NCBI GenBank assembly: GCA_003161615.1
Contig: PMOB01000033.1
Coordinates: forward strand, 1-52,068
Reading direction: 5' to 3'
From: Actinomycetota bacterium
GTDB taxonomy: Bacteria > Actinomycetota > Thermoleophilia > Gaiellales > Gaiellaceae
DNA: 52,068 nt
Below, piece by piece: positions 1-8,831 of the stretch. Every line of letters starts with the position of its first letter. Within the stretch, counting starts at the first letter, position 1. The translations under genes were made by a program, and so were the position numbers. A model generated the notes under the pieces. That model ran no database searches, had not been told where the DNA came from, and worked only from the letters and a program-made list of their open reading frames with translations.

Positions 1-1
1 G

Positions 2-52
2 CTGCTCAGCATCCTGCTCGACCGCGACCTCGTATCTCTATGGGGCCGCTAG
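2..52 (+). CDS. C-terminal tail of a sulfotransferase paralogue (cut by window edge)
   Basis: Only the last 16 codons and a TAG stop are inside the window. They read LLSILLDRDLVSLWGR, almost the same as the end of the next gene (LLSRLLDRDLVSLWRR). I infer that this is the end of a second copy of the neighbouring sulfotransferase, so the two form a tandem pair on the same strand. The stop at 50-52 lies three bases before the GTG I prefer as the start of the next gene. No catalytic part is visible, so the function rests only on the matching tail. Confidence 0.7.
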   Translation: MLSILLDRDLVSLWGR

Positions 53-54
53 CC

Positions 55-891
55 GTGCGCCGCCCGAACCTGTTCATCGTTGGCGCCCACCGGTGCGGCA
101 CCAGCGCGATGTTCGAGTTTCTCGGCGCCCACCCCGAGATCTACCCGTCGGTGACGAAGGAGCCGCACTACTTCACACCGGCGAGGAACACGAGAACCCT
201 CGATGAGTACCTGGAGCTCTTCGCCGGCTCGACCACCGAGCCATGGTTGCTGGACGCGACGCCGGAGTACCTCTACACGGAGGAGGCACTACGACTGATC
301 CGCGAGTTCTCGCCGGAGGCCCGAGCGATCGTCATGGTTCGGGACCCGATAGAGCAGATGCGCTCGCTCCACGACATGTACGTCCTGTTCAGGCCCGAGC
401 CGATCGACCTCGCCCACGACCTCGCCGGCCCTCGCGCCGAGCGCCTCTACTGGAACCGAGTGCGTTCGGGCGTCAATCTCTCCAGGCTCCTCGCGATCTT
501 TCCGCCCGACAACGTCCACACAGTCGTCTATGACGACTTCCGCGCGGACAACGCCGGCGAATATCGGCGAGTGCTCGAGTTCCTCGGGGTCGACACGTCC
601 TTCACCCCGCAGTTCCGGGCGGTCATCCCGACGAAGACGGTGCGCAGCAGGACACTGCAACGCAGCCTCTGGGACGGCAGCGGGGCCTTGCGGGCAATCG
701 CGCGCGCAACGCTTCCGAAGCGGATACGGAAGAAAGGCTTCAACTGGGCTGCGAGGCTCAATTGGCGCCGCAGCGCACAGTCGCAGATCGATCCCGACCT
801 CGCGCAAGAGCTCTGGCGCAAGCTAGAGCCCGACGTCGAACTGCTCAGCCGCCTGCTGGATCGGGATCTGGTCAGTCTCTGGCGCCGCTAG
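55..891 (+). CDS. Sulfotransferase (PAPS-dependent, carbohydrate type)
   Basis: This 278-residue protein should transfer sulfate from PAPS to a hydroxyl or amine of a glycan in the cytoplasm. The 5'-phosphosulfate loop is seen near the N-terminus as GAHRCGTSAMFEFL. It is followed by KEPHYF, a sequence typical of heparan-type Sulfotransfer_1/3 proteins. The 3'-phosphate site looks like VMVRDPIEQMRSLHD around residue 100. An ATG at 40 is in frame but lies inside the end of the preceding gene. The GTG at 55, three bases after that stop, puts MRRPNLFIVGAHR at the start and fits the family better. It ends four bases into the opposite-strand GT gene, tail to tail. The tail is nearly repeated at 2-52, showing tandem duplication. 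The sulfated acceptor is unknown; a surface glycan is inferred from the locus. Confidence 0.88.
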   Translation: MRRPNLFIVGAHRCGTSAMFEFLGAHPEIYPSVTKEPHYFTPARNTRTLDEYLELFAGSTTEPWLLDATPEYLYTEEALRLIREFSPEARAIVMVRDPIEQMRSLHDMYVLFRPEPIDLAHDLAGPRAERLYWNRVRSGVNLSRLLAIFPPDNVHTVVYDDFRADNAGEYRRVLEFLGVDTSFTPQFRAVIPTKTVRSRTLQRSLWDGSGALRAIARATLPKRIRKKGFNWAARLNWRRSAQSQIDPDLAQELWRKLEPDVELLSRLLDRDLVSLWRR

Positions 892-1718
892 CGCCGCCGC
901 AAATCGTGCAGACGATCCTTGAGGCCTAGCAACCGCTTCCTATCTCGCCTCTCGTCTACAGGCCCGCTCAACCGATTGAGCTGGGACCACCGCTCATCGA
1001 GTTCTGCGCGCGTCGCCTGGTGCTGCGCCCCGAACCGATGCGACCGATCGAACTCTGCTCGTCTCGGTTCGATCTGGAGCTTCCGCGCCTTGAACTCATC
1101 CGTCCAGGGACTGAAGCCGTACCACCAGATCGCTCCGTCGAGCCGGTCGACGTCGAGCTGGTCGGGCAAGTGAGATCGGTGCCGGCCGGGCAGGTACGCC
1201 CCTACCGCGTAGCGGTGGTAGACGCGCCGCCGACTCGTCGCAGGCCCGCGGAGGCCTGGTATCCGCAGCCGATCGAGGTTCACCCGGCCTTCCCATATTC
1301 CCGAGCGTTTTTGCTCCACGAGCGGCGCAGAAGGCTCCGGCGGACGATCCGGTGCGTCGTCGACCATGATCGCCGCAGGAAGCCTCGCTGCGATCAGCCC
1401 TTTGCCCACAAGCCTCTCTTCTAAGCGGGCGAGTTCAGGCGCGACCAGGAACTCAGTCGTGTTGAGGGCGAGCTTCCATGCGTCGGGAAACCGCGCCTCG
1501 TGACTCATGATCTCGAAGTCGCACATGATCGCAGCGAACTCGTTGTTCACCGACGGCACGACCTCCCAGTCCGGTGCGAGCTCGCGGCAGATCTCTACCG
1601 ATGCATCCGACGAGTTCCAGTCGATCAGGACGCCGTGATCGAAGATTTCCCGGTGGTGACGTAGCCACCACGGAAGCAGATACTCCTCGTTGAAGAAGTG
1701 GCTGATGACAACGCGCAT
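888..1718 (-). CDS. GT2/GT92-like glycosyltransferase
   Basis: A 276-residue cytoplasmic protein that begins MRVVISHFFNEEYLLPWWL, the usual opening of Glyco_tranf_2_4/GT92-like enzymes, which have a short GT-A core. The segment LIDWNSSDASVEICREL fits the nucleotide-sugar part of the fold. HRYAVGAYLPGRHRSHL in the second half resembles the H-rich stretch conserved near the acceptor site in this group. The C-terminal 60 residues are very basic and predicted helical, and may bind the membrane or another protein. It is the last gene of a three-gene minus-strand set, three bases after the C-methyltransferase. The donor sugar cannot be told from sequence. The family assignment is fairly clear; the exact activity is not. 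Confidence 0.8.
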   Translation of the reverse strand: MRVVISHFFNEEYLLPWWLRHHREIFDHGVLIDWNSSDASVEICRELAPDWEVVPSVNNEFAAIMCDFEIMSHEARFPDAWKLALNTTEFLVAPELARLEERLVGKGLIAARLPAAIMVDDAPDRPPEPSAPLVEQKRSGIWEGRVNLDRLRIPGLRGPATSRRRVYHRYAVGAYLPGRHRSHLPDQLDVDRLDGAIWWYGFSPWTDEFKARKLQIEPRRAEFDRSHRFGAQHQATRAELDERWSQLNRLSGPVDERRDRKRLLGLKDRLHDLRRR

Positions 1719-1721
1719 TGC

Positions 1722-2933
1722 CTAGATGCCGCCCGGTTCGATCTCGCGGAGGCGCGGATAGTACGTCAGAAAACGCGGGGCGATTCTGAGCGGGAGCTCC
1801 GTGATCTTCCTGATCAACTCATCTGCAAAATTCCATGCCCCGATCACGAACACCGTGTCGTGATCTAGGGCACTGATCTCCTCAAGTCGTCGAATGGGGA
1901 CGTCGTAGCCTGGTACGTATCGTCCGACTTTCAGTTCTGCCTCATCGAAGAACGCCACAGGGCGCACGCCGAGGGCTCGGATGAAGGTCAGCGCTTTCGC
2001 GGCGACTCCCACCAATGCAAGGTCACGCCCCGCGCTTTCGTGATCGCTGATGGCCTGCGCGACGGTTCGCATGACATCGTGCGCTTCCCTCGCGAACCCC
2101 GACCACGACAGAGCGTCGCCTTCCAGGTTCGTCTCCGCCAGCGCGAAGTCTCCCTCCCACGCCACCGGGACACGACGCTGTTCGGCGTCGTCTCTGCTGA
2201 GAAGGAAGACAAAGCTCGTCCCGTGGACCGAGGCCAGGTGCATCGCTTCGAGATGGAGACCCGTGCGCGCAGCGAGAGCTCGCATCGATTCGACGGTGAA
2301 AAACGAGTAGTGCTCGTGATAGATCGTGTCGATCTCCACGTTCTCGATCATCCGCGCCTGGCTCGTCTGGATGAGCGCGATCCCGCCCGGCGCGAGCGCG
2401 CGTCTGACCCCGGCCATGAAGCTGACGGGGTCAGGCGTGTGGGCGGCGACGTTCATGCCGACGATGAGATCGAAATGGCCGTCTGGGCTGGAGGCCGGAA
2501 AGAATCCAGTCGTGACATCATGCCCTGCCGCACGCGCGACCTTGTTCAGCCGCTCGGCGGGGTCGAGTCCCACGGCGTGAAGGCGCACGTCTCGGAGTGC
2601 GGACAAGAAGGATCCGTCGTTCGATCCGATCTCGAGGATCCGGCCGCCCTCGGGCACTAGCTGCACGAGCCGGTGAGCGAGCCACGCGAAGTACTGGCGA
2701 AGCGTGTCGCTGGTTCCACTCGCGTACAAGTAATCCGTGAACAGTTCGCGGGGCTCGACGAAGTAGCTGAGCTGCCCATGGCTGCATCGCGGGCAGGCGG
2801 AGAGTCCCAGCGGATAGCTCGCAAACGGGTCATTCGGCGAAGCGAGGAGTGTGTTCGCGGGGGGCTGGACGCCGAGATCGAGCACCGGCTCGACGGGGTT
2901 ACCGCAGACGATGCACTCCGCCTGCTCCAACAC
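1722..2933 (-). CDS. NDP-sugar C-methyltransferase (zinc-finger, three-domain type)
   Basis: This 403-residue protein has the three-part build of the TylC3/TcaB9-type sugar C-methyltransferases. An N-terminal zinc-binding part carries CIVCGNPVEPVLDLG with a second Cys pair (CPRC) near residue 50. The middle is a SAM-binding Rossmann domain (GGRILEIGSNDGSFL, about residues 95-110). The C-terminal C-methyltransferase domain includes LVGVAAKALTFI. Such enzymes methylate C-3 or C-5 of a keto-deoxysugar nucleotide and produce branched sugars. It starts with GTG at 2933, directly abutting the TGA of the SDR gene upstream, so the two are probably translationally coupled. Paired with that SDR it suggests a branched deoxysugar in the glycan. 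The product sugar itself is not deducible. Confidence 0.9.
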   Translation of the reverse strand: MLEQAECIVCGNPVEPVLDLGVQPPANTLLASPNDPFASYPLGLSACPRCSHGQLSYFVEPRELFTDYLYASGTSDTLRQYFAWLAHRLVQLVPEGGRILEIGSNDGSFLSALRDVRLHAVGLDPAERLNKVARAAGHDVTTGFFPASSPDGHFDLIVGMNVAAHTPDPVSFMAGVRRALAPGGIALIQTSQARMIENVEIDTIYHEHYSFFTVESMRALAARTGLHLEAMHLASVHGTSFVFLLSRDDAEQRRVPVAWEGDFALAETNLEGDALSWSGFAREAHDVMRTVAQAISDHESAGRDLALVGVAAKALTFIRALGVRPVAFFDEAELKVGRYVPGYDVPIRRLEEISALDHDTVFVIGAWNFADELIRKITELPLRIAPRFLTYYPRLREIEPGGI

Positions 2934-3851
2934 TCAGGCGCGTGCCACCACGGCAGCGGCGAATTCCTCACAGCGCGTCGCGAGATTGGCGTTGCGTCCC
3001 GGCCCGCACAGTCTTTCCGCCAGATCGCAGTTCATCTGAAAGGAGTACGTGGGGGCATCAGCCGTCCGTTCGATCACAGGCACGCCGTAGTGTCCAGCCA
3101 CCTGTTCGGCGAGCTGACCGAGGCGCACGTTCAACGAGGCGACGTTGACGATGCTCGGGAGAGGCTCTTTCCGCTCCAGCAATGCAAGTACACAGCGCTC
3201 CAAATCGTCGAGAAACAGGAGACTGCGAAACGCGAACGGGTTGGCGAGATGTACCGAACCATCCTCGAGCGCCGAGATATTCATCGCGTTGAATACAAGC
3301 TCAGCGCGGAGGCAGGAGCCGTAGCCGGACACCGTCCCGAGGCGTAACCCGGTCAGACCTTCCGCATAGCCCTTTGCGAGCGCGTCGAATGCCATCTTCG
3401 AAGCGTCGTATGCGTTCTCGGGATTCAATCGCGTCTCCGTCTCGTCCAGTAACGGAGGCGGCGTCGGCGTGCTCCCGGACGAAACGGAATACAAACTCGC
3501 CGTGCTTGCGTAGATCAGCCTCGTCTCGGCGCGTTTCCGCCTGGCGAGCGCGAGAAGATCGAAGCAGTTGTTCGCAATCGCGCCGTCAGGGTCTTGCGTC
3601 GCCTGGAGGACGCTCGAGTGTCCGGCCATCCAGATAATCACACCGAAGGGAGCTAGGTCGTCGACGCCCAGCTCCTGGTATCGACAGCAGACTGCGTTCT
3701 CCATGCCCTCGACCGCCAGCGGATTCTGGTCGCATACGACGGGCGAATAGCCGGCTCTATCAAGGGCAGAGCGGAGCGCCGACCCGACGTAGCCGTGGCC
3801 GACGAGCAAAACGCTGCTGTTGCTGCAGCTCTGCAGGTGTGAGTCGTTCAT
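2934..3851 (-). CDS. NAD-dependent epimerase/dehydratase (extended SDR)
   Basis: The protein has an N-terminal Rossmann motif (LLVGHGYVGSALRSAL) and the active-site pattern of extended SDRs: a YASTASLY strand with the catalytic Ser/Thr, then YDASK (YxxxK). The family acts on nucleotide sugars as 4-epimerases, reductases or dehydratases. The open frame extends to 3908, but the ATG at 3851 (MNDSHLQSC) is closer to the family N-terminus and gives 305 residues, so I use it. It is the first gene of the SDR, C-methyltransferase, GT set. An NAD(P)-linked 4-ketoreductase acting after C-methylation is the natural guess from this order, but it is inference. Its promoter should lie in the 97-base divergent gap before the GT2 gene at 3949. 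Confidence 0.87.
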   Translation of the reverse strand: MNDSHLQSCSNSSVLLVGHGYVGSALRSALDRAGYSPVVCDQNPLAVEGMENAVCCRYQELGVDDLAPFGVIIWMAGHSSVLQATQDPDGAIANNCFDLLALARRKRAETRLIYASTASLYSVSSGSTPTPPPLLDETETRLNPENAYDASKMAFDALAKGYAEGLTGLRLGTVSGYGSCLRAELVFNAMNISALEDGSVHLANPFAFRSLLFLDDLERCVLALLERKEPLPSIVNVASLNVRLGQLAEQVAGHYGVPVIERTADAPTYSFQMNCDLAERLCGPGRNANLATRCEEFAAAVVARA

Positions 3852-3948
3852 CGCGCGACCGTGACTACGGGGCCGACATCGTGCCAGATGGCCGTACGCC
3901 GGACTCACGGCCGGCCCTCGGCGACGATGCGATCATCCGTAGCGGCCG
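3852..3948. promoter_or_regulatory. Divergent intergenic region
   Basis: This 97-base gap separates the minus-strand SDR/C-methyltransferase/GT set from the plus-strand GT2 gene, so it must hold both promoters if the genes are transcribed from here. I see no clear -35/-10 pair and no strong palindrome. The upstream extension of the SDR reading frame across part of it is arginine-rich and I regard it as non-coding. Confidence 0.4.
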
Positions 3949-4827
3949 ATGAGTAGTCGCCAGTTAACTGTGAGCGTCGTCGTTCCCGTCCTCGACCGTC
4001 CTGAGTTTCTCCGGAGGGCGCTCGCGAGCGTGGCAGCCCAAACGCTCGAGGACTTCGAATGCATCGTCGTTGATGACTGCTCGCGGGAGCCGCTCGAATC
4101 CGTCGTCCGAGAGTTCGACGAGCGCTTCGTCTATGTCCGCCGCGACGAGAACGGCGGGCCGGTAGCGGCGCGCCTGACCGGCTACCAGCGCGCCAAAGGC
4201 GCCATCGTCGCGAAGCTCGACAGCGACGACGAGCTTCTCCCCCACACGCTCGAGCGCGCCGCCGACCTCCTTGCCGAGCATCCTGAGGTCGACGCGGTGA
4301 TCGGCCTCGCGCGGTTGGACGGGCGCCTGCCCCTGCGGATTCCCAGCGGACTCCACATCGTCGATCCGGACGAGTACTCCCGCCGCTTACCGCCCCCGGT
4401 GGACGTTTGCGAGGTTTTTCGGGCGAACGTCTTGGCCGAGTGGCTTGCCGAGCTGCCGCCGCTCTACAAGGAGGAGCTCGCCTTCAAGCTGGTTCTCGGA
4501 CGCGGACACAATGTCCTCTACGTCGACGAGCAGTGGGACGAGCACCACGCGGACGCCGCCAACCGGCTGAGCACCAATTTCGACGACCCGCGCTGGGTCG
4601 ACGACCTGCGGACATTCCTTGCGTACTTCCGCCCTCGGATCGGGAGCCAGCGCTGCGCACCGCTCGACCAGTACCTCGTCCACCGACGCGTCCTCCTCAG
4701 ACGTCTAGGTCATCGAGACGAAGCCGAGCTCGTCTCCGACTGGTTGGCCGAGCGCGGGACCGGCCCGCTCCGTCAAGCGCGGATCCTCCTGAGGACCCGG
4801 CGCGAACGCCGCAAGTACCGGTTCTAG
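3949..4827 (+). CDS. GT2 family glycosyltransferase
   Basis: A 292-residue enzyme with a canonical GT-A fold start (VSVVVPVLDRPEFLRRALAS). The nucleotide-binding segment is FECIVVDDCSREPLESVV, and the metal-binding acidic cluster is KLDSDDELLPHTLERA at about residues 88-103. It should transfer one sugar from a nucleotide donor to a lipid-linked acceptor at the inner membrane face. No membrane segment is present. The arginine-rich C-terminus (RILLRTRRERRKYRF) may help membrane association. It stands alone on the plus strand and runs four bases into the 3' end of the convergent ABC exporter gene. Donor and linkage are unknown. Confidence 0.9.
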   Translation: MSSRQLTVSVVVPVLDRPEFLRRALASVAAQTLEDFECIVVDDCSREPLESVVREFDERFVYVRRDENGGPVAARLTGYQRAKGAIVAKLDSDDELLPHTLERAADLLAEHPEVDAVIGLARLDGRLPLRIPSGLHIVDPDEYSRRLPPPVDVCEVFRANVLAEWLAELPPLYKEELAFKLVLGRGHNVLYVDEQWDEHHADAANRLSTNFDDPRWVDDLRTFLAYFRPRIGSQRCAPLDQYLVHRRVLLRRLGHRDEAELVSDWLAERGTGPLRQARILLRTRRERRKYRF

Positions 4828-6626
4828 TCGACACCGAGCAGCTCGAGCTCGACGTCGCGGTTGACGAGCGCCGCGTAGCGTCCGCCGCGGGCCAGCAGCT
4901 CCTCATGCCGACCGAACTCGACCACCCGCCCCTGATCGAGCACGACAATTTGGTCGGCGTCCCGGACAGTCGAGAGGCGGTGAGCGATCGCAATCGTCGT
5001 GCGCCCCTCCGAAAGGCTGTCGAGCGCCTCTTGCACCAGTCGCTCGGTGGATGTGTCGAGCGAGCTCGTCGCCTCGTCGAGCACGAGAATCGGCGGGTTC
5101 CGGAGGATCGTTCGCGCGATCGCGATGCGCTGTTTCTCACCTCCGGAGAAGCGATAGCCGCGCTCGCCGACCACGGTGTCGTAGCCCTCGGGCAAAGCGG
5201 CGATTACGTGGTGGATACGCGCTGCCTCCGCTGCAGTCACGATCTCGTCGTGCGTGGCCTCAGGCTTGGCGAAGGCGAGGTTCTCGCGCACGCTCGCGTG
5301 GAAGAGATACGTCTCCTGCGCGACGACCCCAACGAGAGCGGCAAGCGCATCAAAGGACAGATCGCGGACGTCGACGCCGCCGAGAGTGATGACGCCACGC
5401 TGCGGTTCGTAGAGCCGCGCCACGAGGTACGCGAGCGTCGTCTTGCCAGAGCCGGTCTCGCCGACGAGCGCGGTCGTAGTCCCGGCGGGAACCGAGAAGC
5501 TCACGTCTTCGACAGTCCACTTCTCACCGCCATAACGAAACGAGACGTGGTCGAAGACGACATCCGCTCCGTGCACCACCTCCACCGCATCCGGCCGCTC
5601 GGCGATGTCGACCGGCTGGTCGAGGTACTCGAAGATTCGATCAAAGAGCGCGAGAGAGGTCTGGACGTCGAGGCCTACTGAGAGCAGCGAGTTCGCCGGG
5701 AAGAAGAGACGCGTCTGCAATGTCGCGAAGGCAACGAGGAGCGGCACGGACACGTGGCCGCCAATGGCGGATCCTCCGAACCAGTAGATCGCCGCAGGCA
5801 TCACGGCAAGACTCGTCTGGATGCTCGCCATCACCCAACGCCCCGTCATGCGCTGCCGGACTTGAAGATCAGCGAGCTTCAGCGAGTCGCGCTCGAAACG
5901 ATCGGCGAGCTCGCGCGTCCGCCCCATCGTCTTCCCGAGCAGGATCCCCGACACGGACAGCGACTCCTGCACCTGGCTCGAGAGATCAGCGAGCGTTTCC
6001 TGTGTCGACGTCGCGACCCGGCGGCGCTCGGCGCCGACTCGCTTGGTCATCGCGACGAAGACCGGCAGGAGAGCGAAGGCGAAGAGCGCCAACTCCCAGC
6101 TCAAGACGAGCATGCCGACGAGGGCAGCGATGATCGTCGTCACGTTCGAGGCGATCGTCGTCGCCGTCTCCGTGACAACGCTCTGGATTCCGCCGATGTC
6201 GTTGTTGATTCGGGACTGCACCTCGCCACCGCGCGTGCGCGTGAAGAAGGCGAGGGAGAGCCGCTGCAGGTGACGGAAGACAGCCGCGCGCAGGTCGTGC
6301 ATCACGTGTTGGCCGATCTGATTCGACAAGAGCGTCTGGATGACGCCGAGTACTCCATTCACGACGGCAACCAGGATCATCCCGCCGGCCGCGTACGCCA
6401 GAGCGGTCGAGTTGTGGCTGCCGATCGCCTCGAGTGCGCGCTTCAGGAGGAAGGCAGGAGCGACGCCGAGCCCGGAGCTGGCGACGATCAACGCGCAGAC
6501 GAGGGAGAGTCGCCGCCAGTACGGCCTGAAGAGGCGACCAGCCCGTCGCACGTTCGCGCGGCGCACATCGGCCGAAACCGTCCGATCGGGCCAGTGGGAG
6601 GGCCGTCTCAGGGGAAACGAGGGCAT
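4824..6626 (-). CDS. ABC exporter, fused membrane and ATPase domains (copy 1)
   Basis: A 600-residue half-transporter of the MsbA/lipid-exporter type that should work as a homodimer. The first 340 residues hold the transmembrane helices, including the coupling region FFTRTRGGEVQSRINND. The ATPase domain follows, with Walker A GETGSGKTT (about 389), signature FSGGEKQR (about 493), Walker B ILVLDEAT (about 513) and H-loop AIAHRLSTVRDADQ. The open frame begins at 6686, but the ATG at 6626 is the better start: it lies exactly 11 residues before the conserved WPDR, as the start of its close paralogue at 45515-47320 lies 11 residues before WPER. It is head-to-head with the GT4 gene at 6685, 58 bases away. 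The substrate could be a lipid-linked glycan or an NRPS-type product. Confidence 0.92.
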   Translation of the reverse strand: MPSFPLRRPSHWPDRTVSADVRRANVRRAGRLFRPYWRRLSLVCALIVASSGLGVAPAFLLKRALEAIGSHNSTALAYAAGGMILVAVVNGVLGVIQTLLSNQIGQHVMHDLRAAVFRHLQRLSLAFFTRTRGGEVQSRINNDIGGIQSVVTETATTIASNVTTIIAALVGMLVLSWELALFAFALLPVFVAMTKRVGAERRRVATSTQETLADLSSQVQESLSVSGILLGKTMGRTRELADRFERDSLKLADLQVRQRMTGRWVMASIQTSLAVMPAAIYWFGGSAIGGHVSVPLLVAFATLQTRLFFPANSLLSVGLDVQTSLALFDRIFEYLDQPVDIAERPDAVEVVHGADVVFDHVSFRYGGEKWTVEDVSFSVPAGTTTALVGETGSGKTTLAYLVARLYEPQRGVITLGGVDVRDLSFDALAALVGVVAQETYLFHASVRENLAFAKPEATHDEIVTAAEAARIHHVIAALPEGYDTVVGERGYRFSGGEKQRIAIARTILRNPPILVLDEATSSLDTSTERLVQEALDSLSEGRTTIAIAHRLSTVRDADQIVVLDQGRVVEFGRHEELLARGGRYAALVNRDVELELLGVD

Positions 6627-6684
6627 CGGGAAAGGGTACGCACGAACTGCCGGGCCGGGCATCGCGCGTGCAAACCTTGCGCGC

Positions 6685-7704
6685 ATGGCCGAGGTCGTGA
6701 TCGCCCATGACTACCTGACGCAACGCGGCGGGGCCGAGCGCGTCGTGCTCGCGCTCGTCGAAGCGTTTCCAGGCGCGCGTGTCGTGACAAGCGTCTACGC
6801 ACCCGAGCGAACGTTCCCAGAGTTCCGCGACGTGGAGGTCGAGACGCTCTTGCCCGCGGCCGCGCTGTTCGGCCGAGACACACGCCTGGCGTTTCCGCTC
6901 CTCGCGCCGACGTTCTCCCGTCATGTCGTCCGCGACGCCGACGTCGTCGTCTGCAGCAGCAGCGGCTGGGCTCACGGCATCTCGACTTCTGCGCCGAAAG
7001 TCGTCTACTGCCACACACCGGCGCGGTGGCTCTACGTGACCGAGGACTACGTCGCCGGCCATGGCCCCCTCGTTCGCGCGGTCGCGAACGCGGCCCGCGC
7101 GCCGCTCCGCCGCTGGGACAGGCGCGCGGCGGCGACCGCCTCCGTCTACGTCGCAAACTCGACGGTCGTGCGCGACCGGATCGAGCGGGCGTACGGGCGG
7201 ACTGCGGAGGTCGTCCATCCGCCGGCGACCCTCGATCCGGCCGGCACTCAAGAGCCCGTGCCGGACATCGACGCTCCGTTCCTCCTCACGGTCGCACGGC
7301 CGCGCGGCTACAAGAACCTCGCGATCGTCAAGGATGCGGCGGCCGCAGCCGGCGTCCACCTGTTCACCGCCGCCGGTGGGTTGGACGACGCGCAGCTGCG
7401 CTGGCTCTACGCGAACTGCCGCGGTCTCGTCGCGGCAGCGCACGAGGACTTCGGACTGACGCCCGTCGAGGCGATGAGGTTCGGCAAGCCGGTGCTCGCG
7501 TTGCGCGCGGGTGGCTATCTCGATTCCGTGGCGGCAGATCTCACTGGCTCATTCTTCGATCGTCTCGATGTCTCGACGCTCGCGGACGCGATCGCAGCAT
7601 TTGACGAGAACGCATTCGATCCGGGGGCGATCCGGCAGCACGCCGAGCAGTTCTCGATCGAACGCTTCGCGGCCCGGATGCGCGAGATCGTGGCGGACAC
7701 CTGA
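6685..7704 (+). CDS. GT4 family glycosyltransferase
   Basis: A 339-residue GT-B enzyme resembling WbaZ-type mannosyltransferases. It opens with VVIAHDYLTQRGGAERVVLA, whose GGAER glycine loop is typical of the acceptor domain. The retaining-enzyme EX7E motif is EDFGLTPVE at residues 254-262. The donor-domain opening TVARPRGYKNLAIV is also clear. The open frame reaches back to 6340, but those 115 codons are antisense to the ABC exporter. MAEVVIAHDY from ATG 6685 is the normal family start. The stop overlaps the start of the next GT4 gene by one base (TGATG), so the two are probably co-translated. The sugar is not predictable, though the WbaZ resemblance hints at mannose. Confidence 0.92.
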   Translation: MAEVVIAHDYLTQRGGAERVVLALVEAFPGARVVTSVYAPERTFPEFRDVEVETLLPAAALFGRDTRLAFPLLAPTFSRHVVRDADVVVCSSSGWAHGISTSAPKVVYCHTPARWLYVTEDYVAGHGPLVRAVANAARAPLRRWDRRAAATASVYVANSTVVRDRIERAYGRTAEVVHPPATLDPAGTQEPVPDIDAPFLLTVARPRGYKNLAIVKDAAAAAGVHLFTAAGGLDDAQLRWLYANCRGLVAAAHEDFGLTPVEAMRFGKPVLALRAGGYLDSVAADLTGSFFDRLDVSTLADAIAAFDENAFDPGAIRQHAEQFSIERFAARMREIVADT

Positions 7705-8831
7705 TGCGTGTCGTCTATCTCGACCACGTCGCGCGCCTGTCGGGTGGTGAACTCGCGCTGCTCGGCCTGATCCGGTCAATCCGCGGTGAGGTCGATCCAT
7801 ACGTCGTACTCGGCGAGGACGGCCCTCTTGTCGAGCGCTTTCGAGAGGAAGGCATTGCGGTCGAGGTGGTGCCGATCGCACCACGCTTGCGCGACTTCCG
7901 GAAAGGCCGCATCCGGGCGCACTCGCTCGACCCACGCGTGCTTGCACTGCTGGCGGTCTATGTCTTTCGGCTGGCGCGGCGTCTGCGAGAGCTGCATCCG
8001 GATCTCGTCCACACGAACTCACTCAAGTCCTCGCTCTACGGCGGAATCGCCGGCCGACTTGCACGCGTTCCCGTCGTCTGGCACGTCCGTGACCGGATCA
8101 GCGGCGACTACCTCCCGCCGAGCGCCGTCCGCCTCGTCCGGCTTGCCGCGAGGTTCCTCCCGGCCGCCGTCGTCGCGAACTCGCAGACGACGCTCGCCAC
8201 CCTGCCGCATGCCCGGCGCGGGACCGTCGTCTACAACCCGGTCGAGCCGCCTCCTGTCCTGGCCGCGAGAGAGGGCGAGCTGACGGTCGGAGTCGTCGGC
8301 CGGCTCGCCCCGTGGAAGGGACAACACGTCTTCCTCGGAGCGTTCGCTGCGGCGTTCCGCGGCCAACCGGTCGGCGCGCGAATCGTCGGCGCCGCGCTGT
8401 TCGGCGAGGAGGACTACGAGCTGCAGCTGCGTGAGCAGGCACGCGAGCTCGGAATCTCCGACCAGGTCGAGTTCCGCGGCTTCCGCGAGCCGATCTGGGA
8501 CGAGCTCGCGGAGCTCGACGTTCTCGTCCACAGCTCCACCGTGCCGGAGCCATTTGGCCAGGTCGTGCTCGAAGGGATGGCGGCGGGTTTGCCGGTCGTC
8601 GCCGCCGCCGCCGGAGGACCCGCCGAACTGATCACCGACGGCGCCGACGGGCTGCTCGTCACGCGGAACGACGCGAAAGCGCTCGCGGCCGCCCTCGAGC
8701 GACTTGCGGCAGATCCCGATCTCCGTCTGCGCCTGGGGAACGCCGCCCGCGAACGCAGCCGCGCCTTCACTCCGGCGGCAACAGCCTCACGAATGCTCGA
8801 GATCTACGTTGCGGTCGCGCGGCGGCTCTGA
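7704..8831 (+). CDS. GT4 family glycosyltransferase
   Basis: A 375-residue GT-B protein. The N-terminal domain has the SGGELALLGL loop and HVRD near residue 127, which fit acceptor binding. The C-terminal donor domain starts at TVGVVGRLAPWKGQHVFLGA (about 194). The EX7E catalytic pair is in EPFGQVVLE at 282-290. It starts one base into the stop of the upstream GT4, so both are in one transcript. It is the last gene before a 181-base hairpin-rich gap ahead of the large secreted protein. The donor and acceptor sugars cannot be read from sequence. Confidence 0.92.
   Translation: MRVVYLDHVARLSGGELALLGLIRSIRGEVDPYVVLGEDGPLVERFREEGIAVEVVPIAPRLRDFRKGRIRAHSLDPRVLALLAVYVFRLARRLRELHPDLVHTNSLKSSLYGGIAGRLARVPVVWHVRDRISGDYLPPSAVRLVRLAARFLPAAVVANSQTTLATLPHARRGTVVYNPVEPPPVLAAREGELTVGVVGRLAPWKGQHVFLGAFAAAFRGQPVGARIVGAALFGEEDYELQLREQARELGISDQVEFRGFREPIWDELAELDVLVHSSTVPEPFGQVVLEGMAAGLPVVAAAAGGPAELITDGADGLLVTRNDAKALAAALERLAADPDLRLRLGNAARERSRAFTPAATASRMLEIYVAVARRL

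Noticed and set aside
40-54. ATG 40 as the start of the first complete sulfotransferase
   Set aside because: It lies within the final codons of the preceding gene. GTG 55 just after that stop gives the expected N-terminus.
5986-7443. 485-codon minus-strand frame across exporter copy 1 and the GT4 gene
   Set aside because: It overlaps two well-supported genes and has no motif.
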